A stretch of 64,000 nucleotides of DNA. Source: MKUN01 sp964481425. Lineage in GTDB: Bacteria; Bacteroidota; Bacteroidia; Chitinophagales; Chitinophagaceae. Positions 33,579 through 43,637 of this stretch are shown piece after piece (the first letter of the stretch is position 1; each line of letters opens with the position of its first letter). Under the pieces are notes generated by a model. The model ran no database searches, was not told where the DNA came from, and was given only the letters and a program-made list of their open reading frames with translations. The position numbers and the translations under genes were made by a program. The stretch lies in contig CAYZTM010000005.1 in NCBI GenBank assembly GCA_964481425.1, forward strand, positions 65,641 to 129,640. Reading direction: 5' to 3'.

Positions 33579-33653
33579 TTCCTTTACCAAACAGATATGG
33601 ACTGAAAGCCGTCTTAAAGGCTGGAACAAATTTATCTTCACCGTATTTTATTT

Positions 33654-35090
33654 ATGAAGCGTCTTACACTTTTTGCCTTATTGCTGCTTACCGGCATAGC
33701 GCAGCAGTCATTTGCCAAAGATGGATACCACATTAAACTGAAGTTCACGGATGTGAAAGATTCGATGGTTTTCCTGGCACACTATTACGGCAAACCCCTG
33801 CCAACCATTTACAAAGCAGACTCCGCCAAACTGAACAGTAAGGGCGAGGCCATTTTTGACAGTAAGGAAAAGACCCTTGGCGGCATATACATTATGCTGC
33901 TATCGGACAAGAAGACCTACTTCGAATTCCTGCTTGACAATGGTGATAACATCAGCATTACAGCAACTGCGTCAAAACTGCCGGAAGGTATCAAATTCCA
34001 GGGCTCTCCCGACAATGAGCATTTCCAGGAATATGTGATGTTCCTTAAGGACTTTGGGGCCCGCCAGCAGAAGCTGCTGGATGAGTATAAAGCTGCCAAA
34101 ACCAAGGCAGACAGTACAGCCCTGCGTGATAAGATCACCAAAGGCTCAAAAGAGCTGATCAAATTCCGTGAGAATTATGCGGCCAAATATCCCGGCACAT
34201 TGCTGGCAGCCATCTTCAATGCGCTGGAAGTACCCCAGGTGCCTGATGGCCCCCATTACCTGCCGGATGGTAAGGTAGATTCTAATTTCTCTTACGATTA
34301 TTATAAGGCGCATTACTGGGATAAGTTCAACTTCAAAGATGACCGCCTGGTACAAACACCTATATATGATGGTAAACTGGACGAATATTTCAACAAGATA
34401 GTGCTGCCCTGGCCGGATAGTGTGGAAAAAGAAGCAGATGTACTGCTGGCCAAGTCGCGCGGTACAAAGGATATGTTCAAATATACCCTATGGTGGCTGA
34501 CCCATAATGTGGAGAACAGCAAGATAATGGGTATGGACGCAGTATTCGTTTACCTTGTTGAGAACTATTATATGAAGGGTGATGCCACCTGGTTGGATAA
34601 TGACGCACTCTCCAAATACTACGACAGGGCATCGAAAATAGCCCCGAACGTATTAGGTAACCTTGCTCCTGAGGTTAGGCTACCGGATGCCAGTGGCCAG
34701 GAGCAAAGTATGCTGGCGACAAATGCAAAATACACGCTGCTTATTTTTTGGTCGCCCGATTGCGGACACTGCCAGAAGGAAATACCGGAAATAGATTCGC
34801 TATACCGCGCCCAGTTGAAGAGCAAGGGAGTGAAGGTATTTGCTGTGAACGTGGATAATGAAGATGGTAAATGGCAGGATTTTATCAAAAAGCATAACCT
34901 GCAGGAGTGGACCAATGTATGGGATAAGGACCACAAGTCGGACTTCCGCTCTAAATATGATGTGTATAGTACACCAACCATTTACCTGCTTGATGATAAG
35001 AAGATAATACGTGGTAAGAGACTTGATCATAGTAACATCATGTCGGTGATAGAAATATTGGAGAAAAAAGAAAAAACAACTAAAAAATAA
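33654..35090 (+). CDS. TlpA-type thiol-disulfide protein (DUF4369 / DUF5106 / thioredoxin)
   Basis: 478 residues. Signal peptide ends near QQSFA. The N-terminal DUF4369-like beta domain (IKLKFTDVKDSMVFLAHYYGKP) is followed by a helical middle with coiled-coil-like AAKTKADSTALRDKITKGSKELI. The C-terminal thioredoxin domain has FWSPDCGHCQKEIPEIDSLY and the cis-Pro YSTPTIYLL. Periplasmic thiol handling is predicted. It is followed 25 bp later by the parvulin gene; both are likely one operon for envelope protein folding. Confidence 0.88.
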   Translation: MKRLTLFALLLLTGIAQQSFAKDGYHIKLKFTDVKDSMVFLAHYYGKPLPTIYKADSAKLNSKGEAIFDSKEKTLGGIYIMLLSDKKTYFEFLLDNGDNISITATASKLPEGIKFQGSPDNEHFQEYVMFLKDFGARQQKLLDEYKAAKTKADSTALRDKITKGSKELIKFRENYAAKYPGTLLAAIFNALEVPQVPDGPHYLPDGKVDSNFSYDYYKAHYWDKFNFKDDRLVQTPIYDGKLDEYFNKIVLPWPDSVEKEADVLLAKSRGTKDMFKYTLWWLTHNVENSKIMGMDAVFVYLVENYYMKGDATWLDNDALSKYYDRASKIAPNVLGNLAPEVRLPDASGQEQSMLATNAKYTLLIFWSPDCGHCQKEIPEIDSLYRAQLKSKGVKVFAVNVDNEDGKWQDFIKKHNLQEWTNVWDKDHKSDFRSKYDVYSTPTIYLLDDKKIIRGKRLDHSNIMSVIEILEKKEKTTKK

Positions 35091-35115
35091 ATATCACAAT
35101 AAACATACCATTACA

Positions 35116-37074
35116 ATGCGAAAGCTTGCTTTAACCTGTCTTGCCTCAGGACTATTATTTTCGTCAGTCACCGCACAAACATTATTCACCTTCGGAGGCA
35201 CCCCTGTCAGCAAACAGGAATTCCTGAGGGTTTATGAAAAGAACAGCCTGAATAAGAAACCCGATTTTTCAGAACCTGCACTGCGCGAATATCTTGACCT
35301 ATACTCACTGTTCCGGATGAAGGTAAAGGAAGCTGACCTGCAGCAGCTGGACACGCTGCCCTCGATAGAGCACGAGCTCGATAACTACCGCAGGCAGTTG
35401 GCCAAAAACTACCTTACCGATGATGAGGTGACCAATAAACTGATAAAAGAGGCTTATGACCGTATGAAGGAAGAGGTGCATGTACAGCACATCCTTGTCA
35501 TGTCGCCCCTGGGTACGGACACCATGATAGCCTACAAAAAGATAGATAGTATTTACAAAGCCATACAAAAAGGGGCAGATTTCACTGCAACGGCCAAAGC
35601 TGTTACAGAAGACCGTGGTTCGAAGGAAAACGGGGGAGATCTTGGATACGTTACCGCCCTTCAGACCGTATATCCTTTCGAAAATGTGATGTACAATACG
35701 CCGAAGGGTAAAGTATCGGCACCTTTCCGCACGCAATTTGGTTATCATATACTCAAAGTGATAGACAGGCGTCCCGCAAGAGGCGAGGTTAAGGTGGCGC
35801 ATATCATGATCGCTACCCCGAAATCAAAAGGCCCTGATGGTGAAAAGGCGGCAAAGAAGACCATTGACAGTATTTACAATGCATTAAAGAAAGGAGCCTC
35901 CTTCGACGATATGGTTGCGAAGTTCTCTGAGGATAAGTTCTCTAAAGATAATAACGGCGTACTGCAACCTTTTGGTGTGGGCCGTGTGGCCCCTTCCTTT
36001 GAAGAGGCTGCTTTTGCGCTGAAGAACCCCGGCGATATATCGCAACCGGTACAGACCGCCTACGGTTACCATATCATCAAACTTGTTGAGAAATATCCGC
36101 TGCAGCCATTTGACAGCTTAAAGACGTCGATAAAGAAGAAAGTGGAGAATGATAGTCGTGCACAAACTGCCCGCGATATCTTTATGGACAGGGTGAAAGA
36201 AAGGAACGGCTTTAAAGAATATCCTGCTGCAGTGAATGCAATGCTGGATAAAGTGGCCAGGACACCGGATACAGGCAAGAATGCTAATACCTTCAACCCG
36301 GATGATTTCAAGAATATGAACCAGACCGTGTTTACATTGGGCGGTAAGAATTATACCCAAAGCGACCTGGCCTCGTTCGCCTACACGCTTACCCACGGAC
36401 ACCTCAATGGCCCCAAGCGCGGTACCTTCAACGATATCTATAAATTGTATATCAACAATGTAGTGAACGATTATGAGGAGCATAAACTAGTTGATGAGAA
36501 CCCTGATTTCAAGAACCTGATGGAAGAGTACAGGGACGGCATCATGCTTTTTGAACTGATGGACCGCAATGTATGGGGTAAGGCATCGAAGGACAGCACT
36601 GGTCTTGAGAAATTTTATGAGCAAAACAAGAGCAAGTATATGTGGGAGCCGGGTTTTGTAGGTTCCGTATACCGCTTCAAAGATGAGGCCGCTCTTAAAG
36701 AAGGTCAAAAACTGCTGGCGCAAAAGGGCATGAAAGATGAAGATCTTATCAAGACAATGAATAGCGATAGCAAGCCTGAGCAGGTAACGGTGCAGCACGG
36801 GCATTACGAATTCTCTAAGTTCAAAGATGTGCCGGAGGCCTCAATAGCAAAAGGGAAAGTAACAGCACCGGTGAAGGGCGAAGATGGTAAATATGTGGTC
36901 GTTAAAGTGGAAGATGTGTTCAAGACACCTACCCAGAAATCGCTGGATGACGCACGTGGTTATGTGGTTGCTGAATACCAGGACTACCTGGAAAAGCAAT
37001 GGAATGCACAGATGCGCAGCAAATATCACGTAATTGTGAATGAAGACGTTTTCAAAAGCATGGTTAAAAACTAA
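35116..37074 (+). CDS. Periplasmic parvulin-type peptidyl-prolyl isomerase (SurA/PpiC-like)
   Basis: 652 residues. Signal peptide ends SSVTAQ. Two parvulin domains are recognisable: about residues 120-220 (VHVQHILVMSP, GGDLGYVTALQTVYPFENVMY, FGYHILKVIDR) and 225-330 (VKVAHIMIATP, NGVLQPFGVGRVAPSFEEAAF, YGYHIIKLVE). A C-terminal part (~520-600) resembles a third degenerate unit. This is a folding helper for outer-membrane proteins. A strong terminator follows. Confidence 0.88.
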   Translation: MRKLALTCLASGLLFSSVTAQTLFTFGGTPVSKQEFLRVYEKNSLNKKPDFSEPALREYLDLYSLFRMKVKEADLQQLDTLPSIEHELDNYRRQLAKNYLTDDEVTNKLIKEAYDRMKEEVHVQHILVMSPLGTDTMIAYKKIDSIYKAIQKGADFTATAKAVTEDRGSKENGGDLGYVTALQTVYPFENVMYNTPKGKVSAPFRTQFGYHILKVIDRRPARGEVKVAHIMIATPKSKGPDGEKAAKKTIDSIYNALKKGASFDDMVAKFSEDKFSKDNNGVLQPFGVGRVAPSFEEAAFALKNPGDISQPVQTAYGYHIIKLVEKYPLQPFDSLKTSIKKKVENDSRAQTARDIFMDRVKERNGFKEYPAAVNAMLDKVARTPDTGKNANTFNPDDFKNMNQTVFTLGGKNYTQSDLASFAYTLTHGHLNGPKRGTFNDIYKLYINNVVNDYEEHKLVDENPDFKNLMEEYRDGIMLFELMDRNVWGKASKDSTGLEKFYEQNKSKYMWEPGFVGSVYRFKDEAALKEGQKLLAQKGMKDEDLIKTMNSDSKPEQVTVQHGHYEFSKFKDVPEASIAKGKVTAPVKGEDGKYVVVKVEDVFKTPTQKSLDDARGYVVAEYQDYLEKQWNAQMRSKYHVIVNEDVFKSMVKN

Positions 37075-37091
37075 TGTTTTCAGATACTTTT

Positions 37092-37130
37092 AAAAAAGTG
37101 CCTCGCTCTGAATGATCGGGGCACTTTTTT
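37092..37130 (+). terminator. Intrinsic terminator after the parvulin gene
   Basis: AAAAAAGTGCC (37092-37102) pairs with GGCACTTTTTT (37120-37130), with a T-rich tail at once. Ends the TlpA-parvulin unit. Confidence 0.8.
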
Positions 37131-37167
37131 ATTTTTATGGTCTGACAATCCCAATAATCAAACAAAA

Positions 37168-38574
37168 ATGAAGATCGCATTTCACGGCGCAGCGCGTACG
37201 GTAACAGGTTCCAAGCACCTGGTAACAATGGCATCAGGTAAAAAGATACTGCTGGACTGCGGTATGTTCCAGGGCCTGGGCAGAGATACTTTGAAGCTCA
37301 ATAGCGAATTTGGTTTTGACCCATCCGAGCTGGCGCATGTTATCATATCGCATGCTCATATTGATCATATAGGTCTGTTGCCCAAGCTGGTAAAAGAAGG
37401 GTACAATGGGGATATCTACATGACACCTCCGACAGCCGACCTCGCCAAGATACTCCTGCTCGATTCGGCCCGGATACAGGAGGAAGATGTGCGGTTTATT
37501 AATCGTGACAGGGAACGGCAGGGTAGAGAAAATGTGGAGCCCCTCTATACTGAAGAAGATGCCAAGAATGTATTCCCCCACATCAAATTAGTGGACTATA
37601 ACGAACATTTTAAGGTGGCTGATGATATAGACCTGATGTACACAGACTGCGGGCATATATTGGGTAGTGCTGCCATCAACCTTGTTTTAAAGGAGAAGGG
37701 CAAGGATATAAGGATCACTTTCAGCGGTGATGTTGGGCGTTACCGTGATATGCTGCTTAAATCGCCGGAACCATTCCCGCAGGCAGATTTTATCCTGATC
37801 GAGTCCACATATGGAGATAAGCTGCACGATATGGTATCACCGGCCACGGATAAGATATTCAACTATATTGTAGATACCTGCCTTAAGAAGAAGGGCAAAC
37901 TCATTATCCCGGCCTTCAGCGTAGGCCGCACGCAAGAGATATTATACATCCTCAACCGGCTTTCGCTGGAAGACAGGCTACCGCCCCTTAGCTACTATGT
38001 AGATAGCCCGTTATCTATAGAGGCTACAGAGATCATTAAGAAACACCCTGAATGCTTCAATAAAGATGTAAGGGAGGTATTAAGTCATGACGAAGACGTA
38101 TTCTCTTTCCCGGGCTTGCAATATGTGCGTACTGCGCAGGAATCTATCGCGCTCAACTCAATGCATGAGCCATGTGTGATCATATCTGCATCTGGTATGG
38201 CAGAAGCGGGCAGGGTGAAACACCATATCGCGCATAACATAGAAAAGGAGAGCAGCACCATACTTATAGTAGGTTATTGCGAACCACATTCGCTGGGCGG
38301 GCGCCTGAGTGCCGGTGCGCAGGGTGTGCATATATATGGTCAGCCTTACCAGGTAAAGGCAGATGTAGGTGTCATACGCAGTATGAGTGCTCATGGCGAT
38401 TACGAAGACCTTAGCCAATGGCTGGCCTGCCAGGACCCACGAGAAGTGCAGAAATTATTCATCGTTCACGGAGAGTATGATGTGCAACTCAATTTTAAGG
38501 AGCGCCTCATCAGGAAGGGATTTCGTGATGTGGAGGTACCTGCATTGCACCAGGAGATCGGTTTGGGCATTTAA
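37168..38574 (+). CDS. MBL-fold beta-CASP hydrolase (RNase-like)
   Basis: 468 residues. Metal site HAHIDH in VIISHAHIDHIGLLPKL; further metal ligands in DCGHILGSA, FSGDVGR and the C-terminal SAHGDYEDL and VHGE. The beta-CASP insert holds LIPAFSVGRTQEILYIL and SASGMAEAGRVKHH. This set is typical of RNA-processing beta-CASP enzymes such as CPSF73/YSH1-like bacterial proteins. Its target is unknown. Monocistronic after the terminator at 37130. Confidence 0.88.
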   Translation: MKIAFHGAARTVTGSKHLVTMASGKKILLDCGMFQGLGRDTLKLNSEFGFDPSELAHVIISHAHIDHIGLLPKLVKEGYNGDIYMTPPTADLAKILLLDSARIQEEDVRFINRDRERQGRENVEPLYTEEDAKNVFPHIKLVDYNEHFKVADDIDLMYTDCGHILGSAAINLVLKEKGKDIRITFSGDVGRYRDMLLKSPEPFPQADFILIESTYGDKLHDMVSPATDKIFNYIVDTCLKKKGKLIIPAFSVGRTQEILYILNRLSLEDRLPPLSYYVDSPLSIEATEIIKKHPECFNKDVREVLSHDEDVFSFPGLQYVRTAQESIALNSMHEPCVIISASGMAEAGRVKHHIAHNIEKESSTILIVGYCEPHSLGGRLSAGAQGVHIYGQPYQVKADVGVIRSMSAHGDYEDLSQWLACQDPREVQKLFIVHGEYDVQLNFKERLIRKGFRDVEVPALHQEIGLGI

Positions 38575-38590
38575 CGAACCGCTCGAAAGG

Positions 38591-38905
38591 TCAATCCCTA
38601 TGGAAGACCTTTCTTAATTCCTCTTTGGCATTTTCCAGTATTTTTTTCTGCTCTGCGGGCAGGTTTTTTCCTGCACGGTTAATATAAAAATTGAGCATGG
38701 ACATGGCCGATTGGTAGGGGGTGCCCTTCCTGCGTTTGCTTTTCGTGGCTGAGCGCTTTAGTGAACGGGCTATCTTTCCGGGATCGTGCTGGCTGAATAC
38801 ATTCTTTTTAAGGTCAAGCGCATCACTGTTTTTTGTCACCTTTGCACTCCATTTGTTTGTACTATGTTTGCGCTTCCTGTTCTCCCTGGGTTTCTGCTTA
38901 GGCAT
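38591..38905 (-). CDS. DUF3175 protein
   Basis: 104 residues from the ATG at 38905. Conserved block KWSAKVTKNSDALDLKKNVFSQHDPGKIARSLKRSATKSKRRKGTPYQSAMSMLNFYINRAGKNLP matches DUF3175. Very basic, probably nucleic-acid binding, but the function is unknown. It is convergent with the MBL gene. Confidence 0.82.
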   Translation of the reverse strand: MPKQKPRENRKRKHSTNKWSAKVTKNSDALDLKKNVFSQHDPGKIARSLKRSATKSKRRKGTPYQSAMSMLNFYINRAGKNLPAEQKKILENAKEELRKVFHRD

Positions 38906-38963
38906 GAGTATACATTTAGCTAAGCTCTGCAAAAAATCCGCGCCATGAGTGCGGCCGATGATA

Positions 38964-39440
38964 TCATTCCCAGTCGCTGAGCATTTTACGGGCCAGTACT
39001 ATTTGTCCGCCGTGGTAAGCATTATGGTCAGCTATAAGCATAGCTTCGCGTAGCAGGTTTTGCCCGCTGCCCCAGGCAAATGGAGCATATAGGTCATTGT
39101 CCTCGTCCTCCAGCAGGGCTATGAATTCCTTTAAGTCGCTACGGATGCGGGCCAGGCTGTTCTCCCATTCCTGTGCATCTTTAGGGGCTGCTTCCTGGGG
39201 CCAGTAATCTTCCGGCCATTTCATTTCTTTATAATCGGGGTTACGGCTAAAATCCAGTATGTCCCATTGCGCTATGCGGATATGCTCTACAAGCTGCCAT
39301 ATACTATAAGGCATTCCCGGAGTGCGGGCACCATAGTGCTCAGGCAATATGCCATCGAGCGCATTGTCCAATGTGGCATGTGCATTGGGTTTGGTGAGGA
39401 AGGAAACCAGTTGTTTGCGTATTTCTTTATCGTTTGCCAT
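38964..39440 (-). CDS. DinB-family four-helix protein
   Basis: 158 residues. DinB/YfiT pattern with candidate metal His residues in IWQLVEHIRIAQWDILDF and LIADHNAYHGGQIVLARKM. The family includes thiol-dependent transferases but most members are uncharacterised. Same strand as DUF3175 and the TPR gene. Confidence 0.8.
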   Translation of the reverse strand: MANDKEIRKQLVSFLTKPNAHATLDNALDGILPEHYGARTPGMPYSIWQLVEHIRIAQWDILDFSRNPDYKEMKWPEDYWPQEAAPKDAQEWENSLARIRSDLKEFIALLEDEDNDLYAPFAWGSGQNLLREAMLIADHNAYHGGQIVLARKMLSDWE

Positions 39441-39500
39441 AACATCATATTGAGCAGCCAGTAGACAATTTAAGGTAAGTTACGAAATTCTATAATGTCG

Positions 39501-41486
39501 TTATTTCCCAAGCATCGCTTTTACAGCCTCAAAGCCCTTTTGTGCCTGTGCATGGTTGGGATTATACTTAAGGGCGTTTTGCCATGCCATATATGCAGTA
39601 TCATATTGCTGCAGGCTGTAGGCCGCACCTCCAAGGTTGTACCACAAGTCGGCATTGGTAGGGTCAGCTTCAAGACCTTTTCGGAATACAACCATTGCTT
39701 CCGCATATTTGCCTTGCTTGCCATATTGGTTCCAGCCCACATCTATGTAATGGTTGCCGATAAGATGGAACAGTTGGGGCAGAGTGGGATAGTGTGGAAA
39801 TATTCTTTTTAGCGAATCAAAATCGGATAATGCATGGTCGATATCGCCAAGCTTGTAATAGACCACTCCCCGGTTAAGGTATCCATTTGAAAATGTCGGG
39901 TCCAGCTTAAGCGACTTGTTCAGGTAGTTAAGCGAAGTGTCCAGGTATTTGCGCTTCAATACAGTATCCGTAGTACCATCGGCCATGCCGATGTAGCATG
40001 CCCCTGCATTGGCATTGGTGACTACGCTATTGGGCGCGGTCTTCACATCTGCCAGGAACAGGTTATGATCATTCTTCCAGTCTATATTCCGGGCCATTGT
40101 TTTGTAGCCACTTAATGCAATAATGATAACCATAAGGCTAGTCAGCCAGGCTTTTGCCAACTGTGCATCTTTTGTGCGGCGGTAGCCTTCATATAACAGC
40201 CAGGCAATGACCATGACAAAGCCTACGGAGGAATGATAGATAAGGCGTTCGCCCATGGGTGCGCCAATATTGAAGACGAGGTTGGAGATCAGCAATAAGT
40301 TGAGCAGGTAAAAAGCAATGGCAAAGCAAAGGATGTGCCTTTTCCGGAACAGGACGATCCCCGCAGCAATTATCCCGACATATATCGCTACCGATAACCA
40401 TACCAGGGGACTGCTAAAGTCTGAGTACGGTATTTGCGCGTAAGAATAATCGGACGAGAGCGGACTGGGGAAAAATAGCAGTTGCAGGTAGCGGAGCAGG
40501 ATGGCCAGCTTACTGGCAAGCTCCTGGGCCCCGGTTGCGTATAGGTAAGGGTTATTGAGTATCTCGTCGTCGGCCGCATCACTTTTGGGGCCTATTACCG
40601 ATACACGCATATAAAAGTACAATAAGAAAACAGCAAGATAGGGCAGAACGGCAATGATGCTCTTAGGGATATTATAGCCGCGACGCAGGTATAATATCAG
40701 TGGTATGAGTGCCAGCAAGGTTACTGCATATTCTTTGGATAACAGGGCAAGGAAGAACCAGACTAAACCCATTACCAGGCTTTTGACCTTTTTCGTTTCT
40801 GAATAGCGATAGGCACTGATGAGGGTAAGGCATATAAAGAGCAGCGACATGATCTCATCACGGCTTTTGACATTGGCAACTACCTCGGTATGTATTGGGT
40901 GTACAGTAAACAGTATAGCTGCCAGGAAGGCTATGAGTGTACGCCCGGGGAATGCTACTGTTCGCAGGAAGTATAAAAGCACTATGGCCGATAGCATGAA
41001 GAGCAATACGTTGACCGTATGCCGTATGTGCATCAGGTGAATGAACCCGGCCTCTTCCGGTGACCTTACGCCATAAGCAACAGCCACCTTATTATAGTCT
41101 ATGCCTGAACCGAACAGTTCCTGCTCTATAGCAAATGTGACAATAGATAAGGGCCTGTAACGCCCGCCCGAAAGCTGGTTGCTTGAGTTAAGAGAAGAAT
41201 AATAACTCTCGAAAGCATCCTTACCCATTATGCCCGGGATACCACTAAAACCCTGTTGTACATACTGGTTTTTGGCAATGATGATACCATCATCGAGCGC
41301 GTAATCATTCTGAAAAGTATTGTAATAAAAGATGAGGCCCAGTAGCGCTACAAGGACTGCCTGTACCTTGAAGCTGGCAATAGATAAGGGCTCTTTGGGG
41401 TTGTCGGCTACAGGTGCTACCACAATAGGTGGTACCTGCTCCTGCTGTACGGATTGCGGGTGGGCCTTATGCTTTTTCTTTGACAT
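39501..41486 (-). CDS. Multi-pass membrane protein with C-terminal TPR repeats
   Basis: 661 residues from the ATG at 41486 (MSKKKHKAHPQ); the TTG 12 bp upstream is less likely. N-terminal basic tail, then ~11 hydrophobic segments with a GT-C-like (mannosyltransferase/DUF1736-type) outline: FQNDYALDDGIIIAKN holds an acidic pair after helix 1, and FTVHPIHTEVVANVKSRDEIMSLLF follows. Residues ~500-660 have TPR repeats (YLNRGVVYYKLGDIDHALSDFDSL, LWYNLGGAAYSLQQYDTAYMAWQNALKYNP). Probably transfers a sugar to a lipid or protein; no substrate known. Confidence 0.78.
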   Translation of the reverse strand: MSKKKHKAHPQSVQQEQVPPIVVAPVADNPKEPLSIASFKVQAVLVALLGLIFYYNTFQNDYALDDGIIIAKNQYVQQGFSGIPGIMGKDAFESYYSSLNSSNQLSGGRYRPLSIVTFAIEQELFGSGIDYNKVAVAYGVRSPEEAGFIHLMHIRHTVNVLLFMLSAIVLLYFLRTVAFPGRTLIAFLAAILFTVHPIHTEVVANVKSRDEIMSLLFICLTLISAYRYSETKKVKSLVMGLVWFFLALLSKEYAVTLLALIPLILYLRRGYNIPKSIIAVLPYLAVFLLYFYMRVSVIGPKSDAADDEILNNPYLYATGAQELASKLAILLRYLQLLFFPSPLSSDYSYAQIPYSDFSSPLVWLSVAIYVGIIAAGIVLFRKRHILCFAIAFYLLNLLLISNLVFNIGAPMGERLIYHSSVGFVMVIAWLLYEGYRRTKDAQLAKAWLTSLMVIIIALSGYKTMARNIDWKNDHNLFLADVKTAPNSVVTNANAGACYIGMADGTTDTVLKRKYLDTSLNYLNKSLKLDPTFSNGYLNRGVVYYKLGDIDHALSDFDSLKRIFPHYPTLPQLFHLIGNHYIDVGWNQYGKQGKYAEAMVVFRKGLEADPTNADLWYNLGGAAYSLQQYDTAYMAWQNALKYNPNHAQAQKGFEAVKAMLGK

Positions 41487-41552
41487 GATGCTTAGCAACC
41501 AAAAATAACAAAAAGCGTCTTGATACGAAAGCCGTTAAGCAATTTGAAAAGA

Positions 41553-42140
41553 TCAGGAAAGCTGGCCGGGAGGTGCGGCGATGAACGCCTCAACTGTGGT
41601 CACTAATTCCTTTGTTGCAGTATCCAGGTCATCGTTGATAATAATACGGTCAAACCTGTGGGCAAAGGTCAGCTCATGCAGCGCTTTCTCCACTCGTTCT
41701 TCTAGGCTTTGGGCCGTTTCTGTACCCCGTGCTGTTAGGCGCTGCCGGAGCACCTCAATGGATGGCGCCTCGATAAATATACTCAGGGCGTATTTTCTAA
41801 ATTGTTCTTCTATTGCCAATGCACCTTTTACGTCTATATCCACCAGCGGGTATTTGTTGGCTTCCCGGATGCGCAATATTTCAGATCGCAATGTTCCGTA
41901 ATATTTGCCGGTATATACCATTTCCCATTCAATGAATGCATCTTCGGCTATTAAATTCTTAAAAGTTGCTTCATCATAGAAATAATAATCCTTAGCGTGC
42001 GTTTCTCCTGCGCGTGGTTGCCGGGTGCAGGCCGAAATGGAGAATTCGAGGTTAGGGCAGGCAGCCAGCAAGCGCTTGACCAAGGTAGTTTTCCCCGAGC
42101 CGGACGGGGCTGTTATCACTATGATCTTTTCAGGTGTCAA
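41553..42140 (-). CDS. gmk: Guanylate kinase
   Basis: 195 residues; GMP + ATP to GDP + ADP. P-loop VITAPSGSGKTTLVKRLL, GMP-binding SISACTRQPRAGETHAKDYYF, FIEWEMVYTGKYYGTL and DVKGALAIEEQF. It starts with TTG at 42140; the sequence after it aligns with the family's first residues and no ATG is nearby. Divergent from the lipid operon over a 288-bp gap. Confidence 0.93.
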   Translation of the reverse strand: MTPEKIIVITAPSGSGKTTLVKRLLAACPNLEFSISACTRQPRAGETHAKDYYFYDEATFKNLIAEDAFIEWEMVYTGKYYGTLRSEILRIREANKYPLVDIDVKGALAIEEQFRKYALSIFIEAPSIEVLRQRLTARGTETAQSLEERVEKALHELTFAHRFDRIIINDDLDTATKELVTTVEAFIAAPPGQLS

Positions 42141-42359
42141 TGTAGTAGTGTAAAAGGCTGCTAATAAAGCAAATATTTTCTGAAAAGAGAAGGTTGAAAA
42201 AGTAAAAACGATAGCAACTAAGATAAAATTATAGACTATTTTTGCAACGATTTAGTATTAACTGCATATGAAGTTAGTGTTATTAAAATATTTTTCTTCT
42301 GAAGGGGTTATTATTATATCTGAATAGGGAAAAGTTATCCCCGAGATTTAGAATTGAAC

Positions 42360-42367
42360 TATTTTTG
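42360..42367 (+). promoter_or_regulatory. Candidate promoter box of the sphingolipid operon
   Basis: TATTTTTG (exact TANNTTTG), with a near-consensus TTA at 42335-42337 (spacing 22), 61 bp before the ATG of the serine palmitoyltransferase gene. A second exact box at 42237-42244 has no -33 partner. Confidence 0.5.
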
Positions 42368-42428
42368 ACCCAAATACGGATTTGGTCGAATAGTTTAAAA
42401 GTTGTTTTTATAGACTAATCATTATTGC

Positions 42429-43637
42429 ATGAACGGAAAGTTACTTGGGAAAGTAAGTGCCTACAAAGCCGCCCATGAGGCAAGAGCAATGGGTATTTAC
42501 CCTTACTTCAGGCCCATTTCATCGGCGCAGGATACGGAGGTTATCATAGACGGCAAGCCCGTATTGATGTTCGGCTCCAATTCTTACCTGGGTCTTACCA
42601 ACGACGAACGCATCAAAAAGGCGGGCATAAAGGCCATCGAAAAGTATGGTTCCGGTTGTGCAGGTTCCAGGTTCCTGAACGGGACCCTGGATATACATCT
42701 TGAGCTGGAGCGCAGATTGGCTGAATATGTGGGCAAGGACGAAGCTATTGTATTCAGTACCGGTTTCCAGGTGAATCTCGGTGTGCTTTCCTGCCTGCTG
42801 GGCCGCAACGATTACCTGATCTTTGATGAATACAACCATGCGTCTATCATAGACGGGGGAAGGCTTTCCTTCTCGCGTGTGCTTAAGTACAAGCATAACA
42901 GTATGGAAGACCTGGAGATGAAATTGAGCACCCTGCCGGAAGATGTTATCAAGCTGATCGTAGTGGATGGCATCTTCAGCATGGAGGGCGATATTGTTAG
43001 GTTGCCGGAGATCGTGGCCATTGCCGAAAAGTATGGCGCCAACATCATGGTTGACGATGCACACGGGCTGGGTGTTATCGGGGATAAAGGAGCTGGTACA
43101 GCTTCGCATTTCGGTCTAAGTAAAGAGGTGGACCTAACTATGGGCACCTTCTCCAAATCGCTGGCTTCACTCGGAGGTTTTATAGCGGCTGATTCTCCTA
43201 CGATCGAATATCTGAAACATCATGCCAGGTCGTTGATATTCAGTGCCAGTATGACGCCTGCCTCAACTGCAAGCGCACTCGCGGCCCTCGATATCATACA
43301 GACTGAACCAGAGCATATGGAGCGCCTTTGGGCCAATACCAAACATGCCGCCAAGCTGCTGAAAGAAAGAGGTTTTGATACCGGCGAAACAGAAACGCCG
43401 ATCATACCGATATACATAAGGAATAACGAAAAGACCTTCCTGATCACCAAAAGACTCCAGGAGAATGGAGTATTTGTTAACCCGGTCGTATCACCAGCCG
43501 TGCCTCCTGATGCAACATTGATACGCTTTTCTTTAATGGCCACACACACCTTTGAACAGATCGATGAGGCCATTGAAAAGCTGGAAGAAGCCATGAAATG
43601 GGCAACTGATGTAGTGACCGTAAATGCTAATGTATGA
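42429..43637 (+). CDS. spt: Serine palmitoyltransferase (PLP-dependent, AONS family)
   Basis: 402 residues. Condenses L-serine with an acyl-CoA to 3-ketosphinganine, the first step of sphingolipid synthesis. Key sites: His137 (EYNHASI) stacking on PLP, Asp209 and His212 in MVDDAHGLG, and PLP Lys243 in GTFSKSLASLGGF. N-terminal YPYFRPISSAQDTEV, GSNSYLGLTNDERI and SGCAGSRFLNGTLDIH closely match Bacteroides SPT as I remember it, more than biotin-synthesis AONS or Kbl. No biotin genes are nearby, while sphingolipid-type genes follow. First gene of an 11-gene run; its stop overlaps the next ATG (ATGA). Confidence 0.92.
   Translation: MNGKLLGKVSAYKAAHEARAMGIYPYFRPISSAQDTEVIIDGKPVLMFGSNSYLGLTNDERIKKAGIKAIEKYGSGCAGSRFLNGTLDIHLELERRLAEYVGKDEAIVFSTGFQVNLGVLSCLLGRNDYLIFDEYNHASIIDGGRLSFSRVLKYKHNSMEDLEMKLSTLPEDVIKLIVVDGIFSMEGDIVRLPEIVAIAEKYGANIMVDDAHGLGVIGDKGAGTASHFGLSKEVDLTMGTFSKSLASLGGFIAADSPTIEYLKHHARSLIFSASMTPASTASALAALDIIQTEPEHMERLWANTKHAAKLLKERGFDTGETETPIIPIYIRNNEKTFLITKRLQENGVFVNPVVSPAVPPDATLIRFSLMATHTFEQIDEAIEKLEEAMKWATDVVTVNANV

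Noticed and set aside
42237..42244. Second TATTTTTG box between gmk and spt
   Set aside because: An exact match but with no TTG at the right distance and 185 bp from spt; the box at 42360 is closer and better spaced.
42429..43637. Biotin synthesis enzyme (BioF) or Kbl for the PLP enzyme
   Set aside because: Residues match Bacteroidota serine palmitoyltransferase closely and the neighbours are sphingolipid genes, not bio or tdh genes.
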